DNA from: Chrysogorgia sp. JL179-B06
Lineage: Eukaryota > Cnidaria > Anthozoa > Scleralcyonacea > Chrysogorgiidae
Assembly: GCA_035772405.1 (NCBI GenBank)
Contig: JAYKKM010000080.1
Span: 4,101,501-4,165,500, forward strand
Direction: 5' to 3'
Length of the DNA: 64,000 nt
Positions 10,199 through 22,127 of the stretch are shown piece by piece; within the stretch, counting starts at the first letter, position 1; every line of letters starts with the position of its first letter. The position numbers and the translations under genes were made by a program. The notes under the pieces are model-generated. The model was given only the letters and a program-made list of their open reading frames with translations, searched no databases and was not told the origin of the DNA.

Positions 10199-11633
10199 CT
10201 AACCCTAACAACCCTAAATACTAACACTAACAACCCGCATAACCTGCCCTGAACCCAATTTCCAACTCAACGCTTACACCATCGACTTTTCGGTTGCTTG
10301 ACCATATTTTGATAGACTAATTTTCGACATAAAACTTGTGGGATGCACAGAATAAATAAACGGTAATATGGAATGCGCAGCATATGGCTATATATTTGCT
10401 CGTTAGGGCAATGCATTTGCTCTTCCTTGGCCATTCCGACATGACCTTATATGGCATACGTACTATAAGTCCATATGGAAGAATTACAGATGACCTCTAT
10501 GAGAATATAAGAGCTGACATTTGTTATATTAATTAGAGAAGTGACTTTGTTGATCGTCTGGGATATTAAAGAATTGAGCGACGTGATACATTAAAAATCA
10601 ACAACAACAAGAGAAAGAGTGATAGTATGAATGTGTGTTGGGGGGGGGGGGGGCATGTTACTTTTCATATAATCGTAAATATCAAATAATTGGTCAAACG
10701 ACTAAATGTGAATACGAAAAGTTCAGTTCGCAAAAATACGACGTATAAAAAACAACTGAAAAATTATCTTTTCAGAAATTTTATTTGTTCTTAGTTTTCT
10801 TTCGATAAACGTTCTAAAGTTGGTCGTCAAGTGTCGACAAGACCGTCAAGTAAATACAGATGCTGTATTTCGTAGCGGCTGAGGACCAAGATGCCCCAGT
10901 GTGGTTAGCTCAGAGGCTAGCTTGAGGTTTGTAAGAGGAGTCATCCGTATACAAATTCAGTAGTCTCAAATCCTCTTTCCAGCCTATTTACTTCCCTTCT
11001 CATTCCGTGAACGAGATACGCACCTCTCCAGATTATTAGTGTTTAAGGGACGTATAAATACGAGATAAAACACTGAAATAATTTATGTTTAATTTATTAC
11101 AGGTTTTAATTTAAATGAAAAAAGTGAGGTTAAATACTCGGTCGTCTTGAAGAAAAAGAGTTAAGCTATACGTGTCTCTTCTATAGAACGCCTTAAGGTG
11201 AAAATCCTGATTCAATATGTCGTACGAAGAGAAAATCTGTTTGTGTCGCTTCAAAAAAAACGTGTGAATAAAAATCCTAAAACGTTAAATAATTTACGCT
11301 TTTTATTTCACAAAATAATTCTAAAGGAAAAATTGTTAATAAGTAATTTTCTTTTTATTGATTTAGGAAAATAACAGAACAATATACAGGTTGTAGATTT
11401 TAACCAAATATTCAAGAATTAACCAGTGCTACTTACAGATGTTTGAGATTTCGTGTATTCTCAAATATTCTCTCAGGAATGATAGAAATATTATTACTAG
11501 TCAGCGATCTAGATTAGAAAAAAACAACAAGCAGCAAACTGTTAACCATAGCTCTAGGATATTAGAATGAAAAATGTCAGAGGCGTGTTGTGCAGATACA
11601 GGTAGTGATGTTTTAGTGAGACTTTCAGCAATA

Positions 11634-11700
11634 GCCTATACGAGGCTCAGTTATCAGAGCGCCCCATGAGAATCGCGGAGGCGTGAGTTTAATTCTCACC
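11634..11700 (+). repeat. tRNA-like sequence (SINE-type head) 1
   Basis: A D-arm GCTC-N8-GAGC and a perfect T-arm GTGAG-TTTAATT-CTCAC are visible, giving A-box-like (GGCTCAGTTATCAGAGCG) and B-box-like elements. There is no matching acceptor stem, so it is a tRNA-derived repeat, not a tRNA gene. A partner lies about 245 bp downstream. Confidence 0.5.
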
Positions 11701-11876
11701 GAAATCCGTGGAGTTATATTTTCTGCAACTGGTCTCGGTTGGGTCTTTCCAATATCTTTCCCATTGATTTCATTGACAAGTTATCGAGTGTAAATGCCAA
11801 TATTATTCATAATATTATACCCTATATTATACCATCAACCATATATACTAGAACTCGTAACTCGCTCTCAGCAACG

Positions 11877-11932
11877 GCCTACGTCATGGCTCAGCTATCA
11901 GAGCGCCGCACGTGAGTGATCAATTCTCACCA
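11877..11932 (+). repeat. tRNA-like sequence 2 (anticodon arm deleted)
   Basis: The D-arm GCTC-AGCTATCA-GAGC and the GTGAG/CTCAC T-stem remain, but the anticodon arm has lost about 8-10 bases. It is followed by AAAGACCTTGCAGTTA, the body sequence common to these elements. Confidence 0.45.
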
Positions 11933-12415
11933 AAGACCTTGCAGTTAAATTTTTCGCAAATGGTCTCAGTTTTGTCTTAGAAATATTTCCACACTCGTAA
12001 AATATACTTCCCGTTGATTTTCTTTGTGAGAATAATTAGACAGGTTACCTTTGTTAGAATAATTAGAGAGTGTTGTTTAAACAAATAGTCCTCTTGGGTA
12101 TTACAGAATTAACCGACATAGTATAAATAAAAAATTATAAAAAAGAAAAAGATCAGCTGATCAAAATACGATCTAGAAAAAAACAACCTGAAAATTTTCT
12201 TGGTTTTTTTTTCGATAATCGATCGAAAGTTGGTTGTGATCTTGTTAAACGTTTTCCGAAGAAAAATGGGGAATTGTCCTCAAGTATGTCAAGTGAATAA
12301 TGTTGGTGTATCCGGTAACGAAGTATTCAAGACCAACAGATCGCAGTGCAATTACTTCAGAGGCTCGCTTGTGGCGTGTCAGAGGCGTCATGCCCATATG
12401 AATAGAGGAGTTACC

Positions 12416-12418
<3 letters not shown>

Positions 12419-12446
<28 letters not shown>

Positions 12447-12911
12447 GTCTTTATTAGCAAGAATAGTCACAACAGACGTGTGGCTTTATAAAAGATACAA
12501 ATAATAGTTCCTACAATTCCATAATAGTAATATACTAAAGAAAGTTCCTCGTTACTACACAAACTGAAAGAGACATCTGTTTACAAAGGATCTCTTAAAT
12601 CTCTCTGTCCTGATCTTAGGAAGGATAAAACCGTGTCCACGTTTTCTAAGAATCCTGACCCTCTTGGGAGGCAACAAATCATATGATACATGACAAGTGT
12701 TTTCTAAAATTACTTTCCATAGCTTGCTGTCTCTCACTCTAATTATCTCCGAAATCACACTGCGCTTCACCGTATAACCAAAACGAAAGGCCCGTTTTAG
12801 AAACTTATCAATACGACCCTTATAGGCGGAGCTCCAAACCTCTATTCCACACAAAATTAGGGCCATGATAAGCGAATCAATCTTCTTTCGATCTTCAATC
12901 TTCTTTTCAAT
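12419..12911 (-). mobile_element. LINE 3' fragment in unit A
   Basis: 5'-truncated LINE: the C-terminal coding end (12914-12555) is followed on the minus strand by a 3' UTR with AATAAA near the end and an (ATT)n tail (12441-12419). CAAT at 12415-12418 and 12912-12915 is the apparent target duplication. It interrupts the family motif GAGTTACCAATCCTCTTTCGA, which is intact in other copies (for example 9089-9110). Confidence 0.75.
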
Positions 12912-12914
12912 CAA
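12555..12914 (-). pseudogene. LINE ORF2 C-terminal fragment (119 codons), unit A
   Basis: The open frame reads like the region after the reverse transcriptase of CR1/jockey-type LINEs: LILCGIEVWSSAYKG, then DKFLKRAFRFGY (the usual LQKRALR-type segment), then YDLLPPKR and RTERFKRSFVNRCLFQF to the stop. No catalytic motif is present. Unit A has S in CHVSYDLL where units B and C have L. It is open only because it is a short recent fragment; no start codon of its own is expected. Confidence 0.72.
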
Positions 12915-13277
12915 TCCTCTTTCGATGCTATTTTCTTCCCTTTCCTGTCCGCGTTAACAAGATACGGATATCTTAAGATGTATACAGCTACTTACAGCCC
13001 CTCAAGCCTACTAAATTTAATCCTAAATCACCTTAATCCTAACCAACTATGGTATAACGTGACCTTGACATAATTCCCAACTCAACGCTCGTCCCATCGA
13101 CTTCTCGGTTGCTTGACTATACTTTGATAGACTAATGTTCGACATAAAACTTGTGAGATGCACAGAATAAATAAACGGTAATATGGGATGCGCAGAACTG
13201 GGCTATGTATTTGAATTGCTCGTTAGGGCAATGTATTTCCTCTTATAGGCCTTTCAGACATGACCTTATATGGAATA

Positions 13278-13456
13278 CACGTATCGCGATTCCCGCAAAA
13301 CGCAAGATTTTACTTCACCTTCCCGCGCGAGTGCGCGTTCTTTTCGCGGTATTTTTGGTAGGGATAATACCCCTATCAAAAATCCCGCGCGAACAACGCG
13401 CATTGATGCGTGAAGGTGCGGTAAAATCTTGCGTTTTGCGAGGATCGCGATACGTG
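13278..13456. mobile_element. Palindromic MITE in unit A (179 bp)
   Basis: The ends CACGTATCGCGAT and ATCGCGATACGTG are inverted, and complementarity continues inward (GCAAAACGCAAGATTTTAC against its complement, then GCGCG blocks) to a centre near AGGGATAATACCCCT, so almost the whole element folds on itself. TA flanks both ends (13276-13277; 13457-13458), as in Tc1/mariner-type insertions. It is far more GC-rich than its surroundings. No transposase. Confidence 0.7.
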
Positions 13457-14696
13457 TATATTAGGCACTATCTGTCCATATGGAAGAATTAGAGATGACC
13501 TTTGTATGAATATAAAAGAGGTGAGCTTTGTTAGAGTTAATTAGAGAAGTGACTTTGTGAGAATAATTACAGGTGATCGTCTGGGGTATTTAAGAATTGA
13601 GCGACGTGATACATTAAAAATCAACAACCACAGGAGAAAGAGTGATAGTGCAAATGTGTGTTGGGGGGTTATGTCGCACTTCCCGATAATCCTAAATATC
13701 ATATAATTAGTCAAACGACTAAATTTGAATAGGAAAAGTTCAGCTGGTCAATGTATGATGTATAAAAAACAATTGAAAATTATCTTTTCAGAAAATTTGA
13801 TTTGTTCTTAGTTTTCTTTCGATAAACGTTCTAAAGTTGGTCGTGAAGTCCGTCAAGTGTCATCAAGACCGTCAAGTAAATGCAGTAAATCCCCTCTTCG
13901 CTTTTCAATCCCCTAATTAAAGCAGCGACTTTGTGAGAATAATTACAGGCAATCGTCTGCGGTATTTAAGAATTGAGCGACGTGATACATTAAAAATCAA
14001 CAACCATATGATTAAGATCGACAGTGTGAATGTGTATCCGGGGGGTTCATGTCACATTTCCCGGTAATCATAAATATCAAATAATTGGTCAAACGACTAA
14101 ATACGAAAAGTTCAGCTGGTCAAAATATATACGATGTATAAAAAACAACAGAAAATTATCTTTTCAGAAAATGTTATTTGTTTTAGAGCGTCAAGTAAAT
14201 ACTGATGTATTGTATTTCGTATTATGGACCAAGAGACCGCAGTGCGGTGAGCTGAGAGGCTCGTTAAGGCTTGTCAGGGGCGTCATGCCTGTATAAATTA
14301 AGGAGTCAAAAATCCTCTTTCCAGGCTCTTTTCTTCGCTTCGTGAACGAGATACACATCAGCAGATGATTAGTGTTTAATGGACGTATAAATTAGATGTG
14401 TGAAGTTGATCGTCCAGGTTGTTGTAGTCTTGAGAAAGACTGTTGTTGGTGACTGACGTTTCGACGGCCTTGATTTAGAAAAATTATACTAATAACAGAA
14501 CAATATTCGGGTTGTAGATTTTAGCCAAATATTCAAGAATTGATTAGCGCTACTTACAGATGCTTGAGGTAAAGTGTATTCTCAAATATTCTCTCAGGAA
14601 TGATAGATATATTATTACTGGTCATCGATCTATATTAGAAAAAAGCAGGATATTATAGAATAAAAAGTGTCACAGGCGTGGTGTTTTAAGAAACTA

Positions 14697-14760
14697 CCTA
14701 CGTGGATCAGTTGTCAGAGCGCTGCACTAGATTTGCGGAGGCATGAGTTCAATTCTCACC
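14697..14760 (+). repeat. tRNA-like sequence 3
   Basis: Best anticodon arm of the set: CTGCA-CTAGATT-TGCGG pairs over 5 bp with a 7-base loop. The D-stem is damaged (GATC/GAGC). The T-arm is TGAG-TTCAATT-CTCA. It stands alone, without the partner found elsewhere. Confidence 0.5.
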
Positions 14761-15337
14761 AAAGACCTTGCAGTTACATTTTTCGCAAATGGAATCAGTT
14801 GGGTCTTAGAAAAATTTCCAGACTCGAACATTAGTTCGACATAAAACATGTGGGATGCACAGCATAAATAAACGGTGATACGGGATGCGCATGACACGGC
14901 TATATATTTGCTCGTTAGGGCAATGTATTTGCTCTTCCCAGGCCATACCGACATGACATTATATGAAATAGGTACTATAAGTCCATATATAGGAGAATTA
15001 GAGATGACCTTTGTGAGAATATAAAAGAGGTGACATTTGTTAGATTAATTAGAGATGTGACTTTGTGAAAATTATTACAGTTGATCGTCTGGGGTATATT
15101 TAAGAATTGAGCGACGTGATACATTAAAAATCAACAACCATATGAGAAAGAATGATAGTGTGAATGTGGTATGGTCAGTTCAGAGGCTCGTTAAGGTTTG
15201 AGAAACCATCTTTCCAGGCTATTTTCTTCCCTTCTCAGTCCCGTTTACGAGATACGAAACTTACTTCAGAGACTCGCTTACTTCAGAGACTCGCTTCTGG
15301 CATGTCAGAGGCGCAGTGCCTTTTTAAGGATTTTTCC

Positions 15338-15772
15338 CTGGGGGGCAAATGTAATAAATGGAACCCTCACACGCCGCAAGGCGCGTCATCCTAGGGCCCC
15401 CGCAAATGACATTTCTGACATTCTGAGAGCAGTTTTGAGAGAATACAACAATTTCATGAGAACTGCATTTTTGGACTTTTATGGATTTGCATTTTTGGAT
15501 TTGCACGCGAATTAAAAATCGGAAATCGTGTAATCGGAAAACAGTCGGGAAAAAAAGTTAAAAAACACGTGTAGACAAGCTTTGTATCACACACGGGGCT
15601 TTGTGTCAGTATATTTTTCTCGTTAGCAATTTATAGGCCTTGATTTAACACTGAAGTGACTGAACAGTCTCAAAAAAGGCTTAACAAGCATTTTTTGCAG
15701 GGGCAACAATGTGGTCACTGGGGGGGGGGGGGGGGGAGTTGATTACTGGGGCGGCGTGCAATTGACCCCCAG
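15338..15772. mobile_element. Putative TIR element with poly-G tract, unit A (435 bp)
   Basis: The inserted segment has ends CTGGGGGGCAAAT and, inverted, CTGGGGGTCAATT; weaker symmetry extends outward (GTGCCTTTTTAAGG against the complement of AAAAAAGGAAGTGC). The interior is unlike the repeat family around it. It holds a G17 run at 15720-15736. No coding capacity. The flanks are family sequence (CATGTCAGAGGCG on both sides). Confidence 0.45.
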
Positions 15773-17852
15773 ATATATAGTTAAAAAAGGAAGTGCAGAG
15801 GCGTCATGCCCATATAAATAGAGGAGTTACCAATTCTCTTTCAAGGTTATTTTCTTCCCTTTCCTACGATATAATGATATCTTAAGATGTATATAGCTAC
15901 TTACAGCCACTGCAGTTGTAGTGTATCCATAAACAGGTTCTCAGGAATGACCGATATTTTGTTGTAGTCCAAATTTCTACATTAGAAAAAAAACAACAGA
16001 AAAATATTAACATATAGGTCTCTGATGGTAGTATGAAAAATTTCAAATGCGTGGTGTGCACATAGCGACGTTCTTCAACAGGTTGCTAAAAATGGCAGAA
16101 ATGTTGTTATACTAAAAGCTATCTACAAATGCAATGGCTAGCCTAGTTGAACTGAAAGCACGTTCCCCAGTCAACAAGGACGAAAGGTACTAAATTTAAA
16201 CCCTAAATCACCTTAATCTTAAACCTAATACCCCGTACCCTAAACGGTAATATGGTCATGTTTCGCGCACTAATTTTTAAAACTTCATGTTATATTAAAA
16301 TAGACACACTTACCCTAATACGTACACTTACACTAAACCTTAATCCTAACCATAACCCCCGCCTTAAGTGTTTTCTTAATCCTAACCCCCCGCCTTAAGC
16401 GTTTTCCTGACCCTAACCCCCGCCTTCAATTGGTGCGGGCAACATAACGATATAACCCGCTTAAACCTAATTCCCAACTCAACGCTCATACCATTGACTC
16501 CCTCGGTTGCTTGACCATACTTTGTTAGACGAATGTTCGACATAAAACTTGTCGGATGCAAAGAATAAATAAACGGTAATATGAGATATGCAGAACAGGA
16601 CTATGTATTTGCTCGTTAGAGCAATGCATTTGCTCATTTGCTCCAATCCGACATGACCTTATATGGAATACGTACTATAAGTCCATATGTAAGAATTAGA
16701 GATGATCTTTGTGAGAATATAAAAGAGGTGACATTTGTTACATTAATTAGAGAAGTGACTTTGAGAGAATAATTACAGCTGACCGTCTGGGGTGTTTACG
16801 AATTGAGTGACGTGATACATTAAAATTCAATAACCACAGGAGAAAGAGTGATAGTGTGAATGTGTGTTGGGGAGGGGGGCATGTCACTTTTTTAGATAAT
16901 CCTAAATATCATGCAAATAGTTGGTCAAACGACTAAATGTGAATACGAGAAGTTAAGCTGGTCAAAATACGATGTATAAAAAAACAACTGAAAAATTATC
17001 TTTTCAGAAATTTGATTTGTTCTTAGTATTCTTACGATAAACGTTCTAAAGTTGGTCGTCAAGTGTCGACAAGACCGTCAAGTAAATACGGATGTTGTAT
17101 TTCGTAGCGACTGAGGACCAAGATGCCCCAGTGTCGTCAGCTCAGAGGCTAGCTTGAGGTTTGTAAGAGGAGTCATCCGTATACAAATTCAGTAGTCTCA
17201 AATCCTCTTTCCAGCCCATTTACTTCCCTTCTCATTCCGTGAACGAGATACGCACCTCTGCAGATTATTAGTGTTTAAGGGACGTATAAATATGAGATAA
17301 AACTGTGTATCGTTACAATGCACAACATTGCATGAAATACTGAACACTATATAAATGAAGAAGATGTTTAATTTATTACAGGTTTTAACTTTACATGAAA
17401 AAAGTGAGTTAATTTTCTGTGTTGGTTAAATACCGGCTAGTCTTCAGCAAAAAGGATTAAGCTATACGTGTCTCTTCTATGGAACGCGCTAAGGTGAAAA
17501 TCCTGGTTCAATATGTCGTACGAAGAGAAAATCTGTTTGTGTCACTAAACCGTGTGAATAAATCCCCTGAAAATGTGTAGAATTTACGCTTATTATTTCA
17601 GAAAAGTATTTTAAAGAAAAAGTTGTTAATAAGTGTATTTTCTATTTATTGATTTAGGAAAATTATACTATTAATAGAACAATATACAGGTTGTATATTT
17701 TAACCAAATATTCAAGAATAAATCAGCGATACTTAGAGATACTCGAGGTACTGATATTGTTAATCATAGCTCTAGGATATTATAATTAAAAGTGTCGGAG
17801 GCGTGGTGTGAAGATTCAGGTAGTGATGTTTTAAGGGGGCTCATAGCAACTA

Positions 17853-17916
17853 CCTACGTGGCTCAGTTGTCAGAGCGCCCCACTAGAAGCGCGGAGTGCT
17901 GGGTTTAATCCTCACC
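17853..17916 (+). repeat. tRNA-like sequence 4
   Basis: The D-arm GCTC-AGTTGTCA-GAGC is perfect; the anticodon stem is poor (CCCCA/CGCGG); the T-arm is TGGG-TTTAATC-CTCA. The following body GTCCTTGCAGTTGTATTTTC begins a shared tail. First of a pair in unit A. Confidence 0.5.
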
Positions 17917-18100
17917 GAAGTCCTTGCAGTTGTATTTTCTGCAACTGGTATTGGTTGGATACTTGGGTCTTAGAAAAATTTCAGCACTCGTAAATACCTT
18001 TCCCATTGATTTCCTTCACAAGTTATCAAGTGTAAATGCCAATATTACTCATAATATATACCCTATAAATGTTCATCCGGCATACTCGCTCTCAGGAACA

Positions 18101-18165
18101 GCCTACGTGGCTCAGCTGTCTGAGCGCCGCGCTAGATTCGTGAAGGCGTGAGTTCAATTATCACC
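18101..18165 (+). repeat. tRNA-like sequence 5
   Basis: D-arm GCTC-AGCTGTCT-GAGC and anticodon-type loop CTAGATT on a CCGCG/CGTGA stem; the T-arm GTGAG-TTCAATT-ATCAC has one mismatch. Second of the pair in unit A, 248 bp after the first. Confidence 0.5.
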
Positions 18166-18649
18166 AAAGATCTTGCAGTTACATTTTTCGCAAATGGTCT
18201 CAGTTTGGTCTTAGTAAAATTTCGATACTCGTAAAATATCCTTCCCGTTGATTTCCTTTGTGAGAATAATTAGACAGGTTACCTTTGTTAGAATAATTAG
18301 AGAGTGTTGTTCAAACAAATAGTCCTCTTGGGTATTACAGAATTAACCGACATAGTATAAATAAAAAATTATAAAAAAGAAAAAGATCAGCTGATCAAAA
18401 TACGATCTAGAAAAAAACAACCTGAAAATTTTCTTGGTTTTTTTTTCGATAATCGATCGAAAGTTGGTTGTGATCTTGTTAAACGTTTTCCGAAGAAAAA
18501 TGGGGAATTGTCCTCAAGTATGTCAAGTGAATAATGTTGGTGTATCCGGTAACGAAGTATTCAAGACCAACAGATCGCAGTGCAATTACTTCAGAGGCTC
18601 GCTTGTGGCGTGTCAGAGGCGTCATGCCCATATGAATAGAGGAGTTACC

Positions 18650-18652
<3 letters not shown>

Positions 18653-18680
<28 letters not shown>

Positions 18681-19148
18681 GTCTTTATTAGCAAGAATAG
18701 TCACAACAGACGTGTGGCTTTATAAAAGATACAAATAATAGTTCCTACAATTCCATAATAGTAATATACTAAAGAAAGTTCCTCGTTACTACACAAATTG
18801 AAAAAGACATCTGTTTACAAAGGATCTCTTAAATCTCTCTGTCCTGATCTTAGGAAGGATAAAACCGTGTCCACGTTTTCTAAGAATCCTGACCCTCTTG
18901 GGAGGCAACAAATCATATAATACATGACAAGTGTTTTCTAAAATTACTTTCCATAGCTTGCTGTCTCTCACTCTAATTATCTCCGAAATCACACTGCGCT
19001 TCACCGTATAACCAAAACGAAAGGCCCGTTTTAGAAACTTATCAATACGACCCTTATAGGCGGAGCTCCAAACCTCTATTCCACACAAAATTAGGGCCAT
19101 GATAAGCGAATCAATCTTCTTTCGATCTTCAATCTTCTTTTCAATCAA
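18653..19148 (-). pseudogene. LINE 3' fragment in unit B, with ORF2 C-terminus 18789-19148
   Basis: Collinear copy of the unit A fragment at an offset of 6,234, at the same insertion point with the same (ATT)n tail. The insertion therefore predates the tandem amplification. The 119-codon end carries the L variant (CHVLYDLL) shared with unit C. Confidence 0.72.
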
Positions 19149-19511
19149 TCCTCTTTCGATGCTATTTTCTTCCCTTTCCTGTCCGCGTTAACAAGATACG
19201 GATATCTTAAGATGTATACAGCTACTTACAGCCCCTCAAGCCTACTAAATTTAATCCTAAATCACCTTAATCCTAACCAACTATGGTATAACGTGACCTT
19301 GACATAATTCCCAACTCAACGCTCGTCCCATCGACTTCTCGGTTGCTTGACTATACTTTGATAGACTAATGTTCGACATAAAACTTGTGAGATGCACAGA
19401 ATAAATAAACGGTAATATGGGATGCGCAGAACTGGGCTATGTATTTGAATTGCTCGTTAGGGCAATGTATTTCCTCTTATAGGCCTTTCAGACATGACCT
19501 TATATGGAATA

Positions 19512-19680
19512 CACGTATCGCGATTCCCGCAAAACGCAAGATTTTACTTCACCTTCCCGCGCGAGTGCGCGTGCTTTTCGCGGGATTTTTGGTAGGGATA
19601 ATACCCCTATCAAAAATCCCGCGCGAACAACGCGCATTGATGCGGTAAAATCTTGCGTTTTGCGAGGATCGCGATACGTG
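19512..19680. mobile_element. Palindromic MITE in unit B (169 bp)
   Basis: Same ends and TA flanks as the unit A copy, but 10 bases (in GCGTGAAGGTGCGG) are missing from one inner arm. The loss breaks symmetry there and is private to unit B. Confidence 0.68.
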
Positions 19681-20923
19681 TATATTAGGCACTATCTGTC
19701 CATATGGAAGAATTAGAGATGACCTTTGTATGAATATAAAAGAGGTGAGCTTTGTTAGAGTTAATTAGAGAAGTGACTTTGTGAGAATAATTACAGGTGA
19801 TCGTCTGGGGTATTTAAGAATTGAGCGACGTGATACATTAAAAATCAACAACCACAGGAGAAAGAGTGATAGTGTGAATGTGTGTTGGGGGGTTATGTCG
19901 CACTTCCCGATAATCCTAAATATCATATAATTAGTCAAACGACTAAATTTGAATAGGAAAAGTTCAGCTGGTCAATGTATGATGTATAAAAAACAATTGA
20001 AAATTATCTTTTCAGAAAATTTGATTTGTTCTTAGTTTCTTTCGATAAACGTTCTAAAGTTGGTCGTGAAGTGCGTCAAGTGTCATCAAGACCGTCAAGG
20101 TAAATGCAGTAAATCCCCCTCTTCGCTTTTCAATCCCCTAATTAAAGCAGCGACTTTGTGAGAATAATTACAGGCAATCGTCTGCGGTTATTTAAGAATT
20201 GAGCGACGTGATACATTAAAAATCAACAACCATATGATTAAGATCGACAGTGTGAATGTGTATCCGGGGGGTTCATGTCACATTTCCCGGTAATCATAAA
20301 TATCAAATAATTGGTCAAACGACTAAATACGAAAAGTTCAGCTGGTCAAAATATATACGATGTATAAAAAAACAACAGAAAATTATCTTTTCAGAAAATG
20401 TTATTTGTTTTAGAGCTTCAAGTAAATACTGATGTATTGTATTTCGTATTATGGACCAAGAGACCGCAGTGCGGTGAGCTGAGAGGCTCGTTAAGGCTTG
20501 TCAGGGGCGTCATGCCTGTATAAATTAAGGAGTCAAAAATCCTCTTTCCAGGCTCTTTTCTTCGCTTCGTGAACGAGATACACATCAGCAGATGATTAGT
20601 GTTTAATGGACGTATAAATTAGATGTGTGAAGTTGATCGTCCAGGTTGTTGTAATCTTGAGAAAGACTGTTGTTGGTGACTGACGTTTCGACGGCCTTGA
20701 TTTAGAAAAATTATACTAATAACAGAACAATATTCGGGTTGTAGATTTTAGCCAAATATTCAAGAATTGATTAGCGCTACTTACAGATGCTTGAGGTAAA
20801 GTGTATTCTCAAATATTCTCTCAGGAATGATAGATATATTATTACTGGTCATCGATCTATATTAGAAAAAAGCAGGATATTATAGAATAAAAAGTGTCAC
20901 AGGCGTGGTGTTTTAAGAAACTA

Positions 20924-20987
20924 CCTACGTGGCTGAGTTGTCAGAGCGCTGCACTAGATTTGCGGAGGCATGAGTTCAATTCTCACC
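20924..20987 (+). repeat. tRNA-like sequence 6
   Basis: Unit B counterpart of sequence 3, with GGCTGAG in place of GGATCAG in the A-box-like region; the CTGCA/TGCGG anticodon stem is intact. Confidence 0.48.
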
Positions 20988-21656
20988 AAAGACCTTGCAG
21001 TTACATTTTTCGCAAATGGAATCAGTTGGGTCTTAGAAAAATTTCCAGACTCGAACATTAGTTCGACATAAAACATGTGGGATGCACAGAATAAATAAAC
21101 GGTGATACGGGAATGCGCATGACACGGCTATATATTTGCTCGTTAGGGCAATGTATTTGCTCTTCCCAGGCCATACCGACATGACATTATATGAAATAGG
21201 TACTATAAGTCCATATATAGGAGAATTAGAGATGACCTTTGTGAGAATATAAAAGAGGTGACATTTGTTAGATTAATTAGAGATGTGACTTTGTGAAAAT
21301 TATTACAGTTGATCGTCTGGGGTATATTTAAGAATTGAGCGACGTGATACATTAAAAATCAACAACCATATGAGAAAGAATGATAGTGTGAATGTGGTAT
21401 GGTCAGTTCAGAGGCTCGTTAAGGTTTGAGAAACCATCTTTCCAGGCTATTTTCTTCCCTTCTCAGTTCCGTTTACGAGATACGTAAACTTACTTCAGAG
21501 ACTCGCTTACTTCAGAGACTCGCTTCTGGCATGTCAGAGGCGCAGTGGTGCATTCCGTAATTACGAAGTATTCAGGACCAACAGACCGCAGTGCAGTCAC
21601 TTCAGAGACTCGCTTCTGGCATGTCAGAGGCGCAGTGCCTTTTTAAGGATTTTTCC

Positions 21657-22127
21657 CTGGGGGGCAAATGTAATAAATGGAACCCTCACACGCCGCAAGG
21701 CGCGTCATCCTAGGGCCCCCCAGAAAATTTTTGAATTATAGGCTCCCGCAAATGACATTTCTGACATTCTGAGAGCAGTTTTGAGAGAATACAACAATTT
21801 CATGAGAACTGCATTTTTGGACTTTTATGGATTTGCATTTTTGGATTTGCACGCGAATTAAAAATCGGAAATCGTGTAATCGGAAAACAGTCGGGAAAAA
21901 AGTTAAAAAACACGTGTAGTCAAGCTTTGTATCACACACGGGGCTTTGTGTCAGTATATTTTTCTCGTTAGCAATTTATAGGCCTTGATTTAACACTGAA
22001 GTGACTGAACAGTTTCGAAAAAGGCTTAACAAGCATTTTTTGCAGGGGCAACAATGTGGTCACTGGGGGGGGGGGGGGGGGGGGGGGGCGGAGTTGATTA
22101 CTGGGGCGGCGTGCAATTGACCCCCAG
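21657..22127. mobile_element. Putative TIR element with poly-G tract, unit B (471 bp)
   Basis: Same ends as in unit A. It carries about 26 extra bases (AGAAAATTTTTGAATTATAG near 21,722) and a G24 run at 22065-22088. Non-coding. Confidence 0.45.

Larger units (their letters stand above)
12022..18255. repeat. Tandem long repeat unit A (6,234 bp)
   Basis: First of three head-to-tail units, each beginning CTTTGTGAGAATAATTAGAC. Internally it holds several diverged sub-modules that share ATTGAGCGACGTGATACA (near 13.60, 13.97, 15.10 and 16.80 kb), plus a LINE fragment, a palindromic MITE, a poly-G TIR element, tRNA-like sequences and a GC-rich 26-bp tandem repeat (CCCCCGCCTTAAG core, 16,341-16,432). 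No coding gene. It differs from units B and C by lacking a roughly 83-bp duplication and a roughly 26-bp segment near the TIR element. The ends are arbitrary, as for any tandem array. Confidence 0.9.

Noticed and set aside
12200..12457. 85-codon plus ORF, repeated in units B and C
   Set aside because: It ends in poly-Asn read from the LINE's (AAT)n tail and spans an insertion junction; its repetition reflects the tandem unit, not conservation of a protein.
13205..13492. 95-codon ORF over the GC-rich palindrome, with relatives at 19.4 and 25.8 kb
   Set aside because: The frame differs among units because of indels in the MITE; it is a translation of a palindromic element.
14697..14760. Functional tRNA gene
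   Set aside because: D, anticodon and T arms can be drawn, but there is no acceptor stem complementarity, and the sequence recurs as part of a repeat with a constant tail.
16320..16432. CCTAACCC/CCCTAA-like stretch as possible interstitial telomere repeat
   Set aside because: Units are irregular and contain CGCCTTAAG; a 26-bp GC-rich local repeat explains it better than telomeric DNA.
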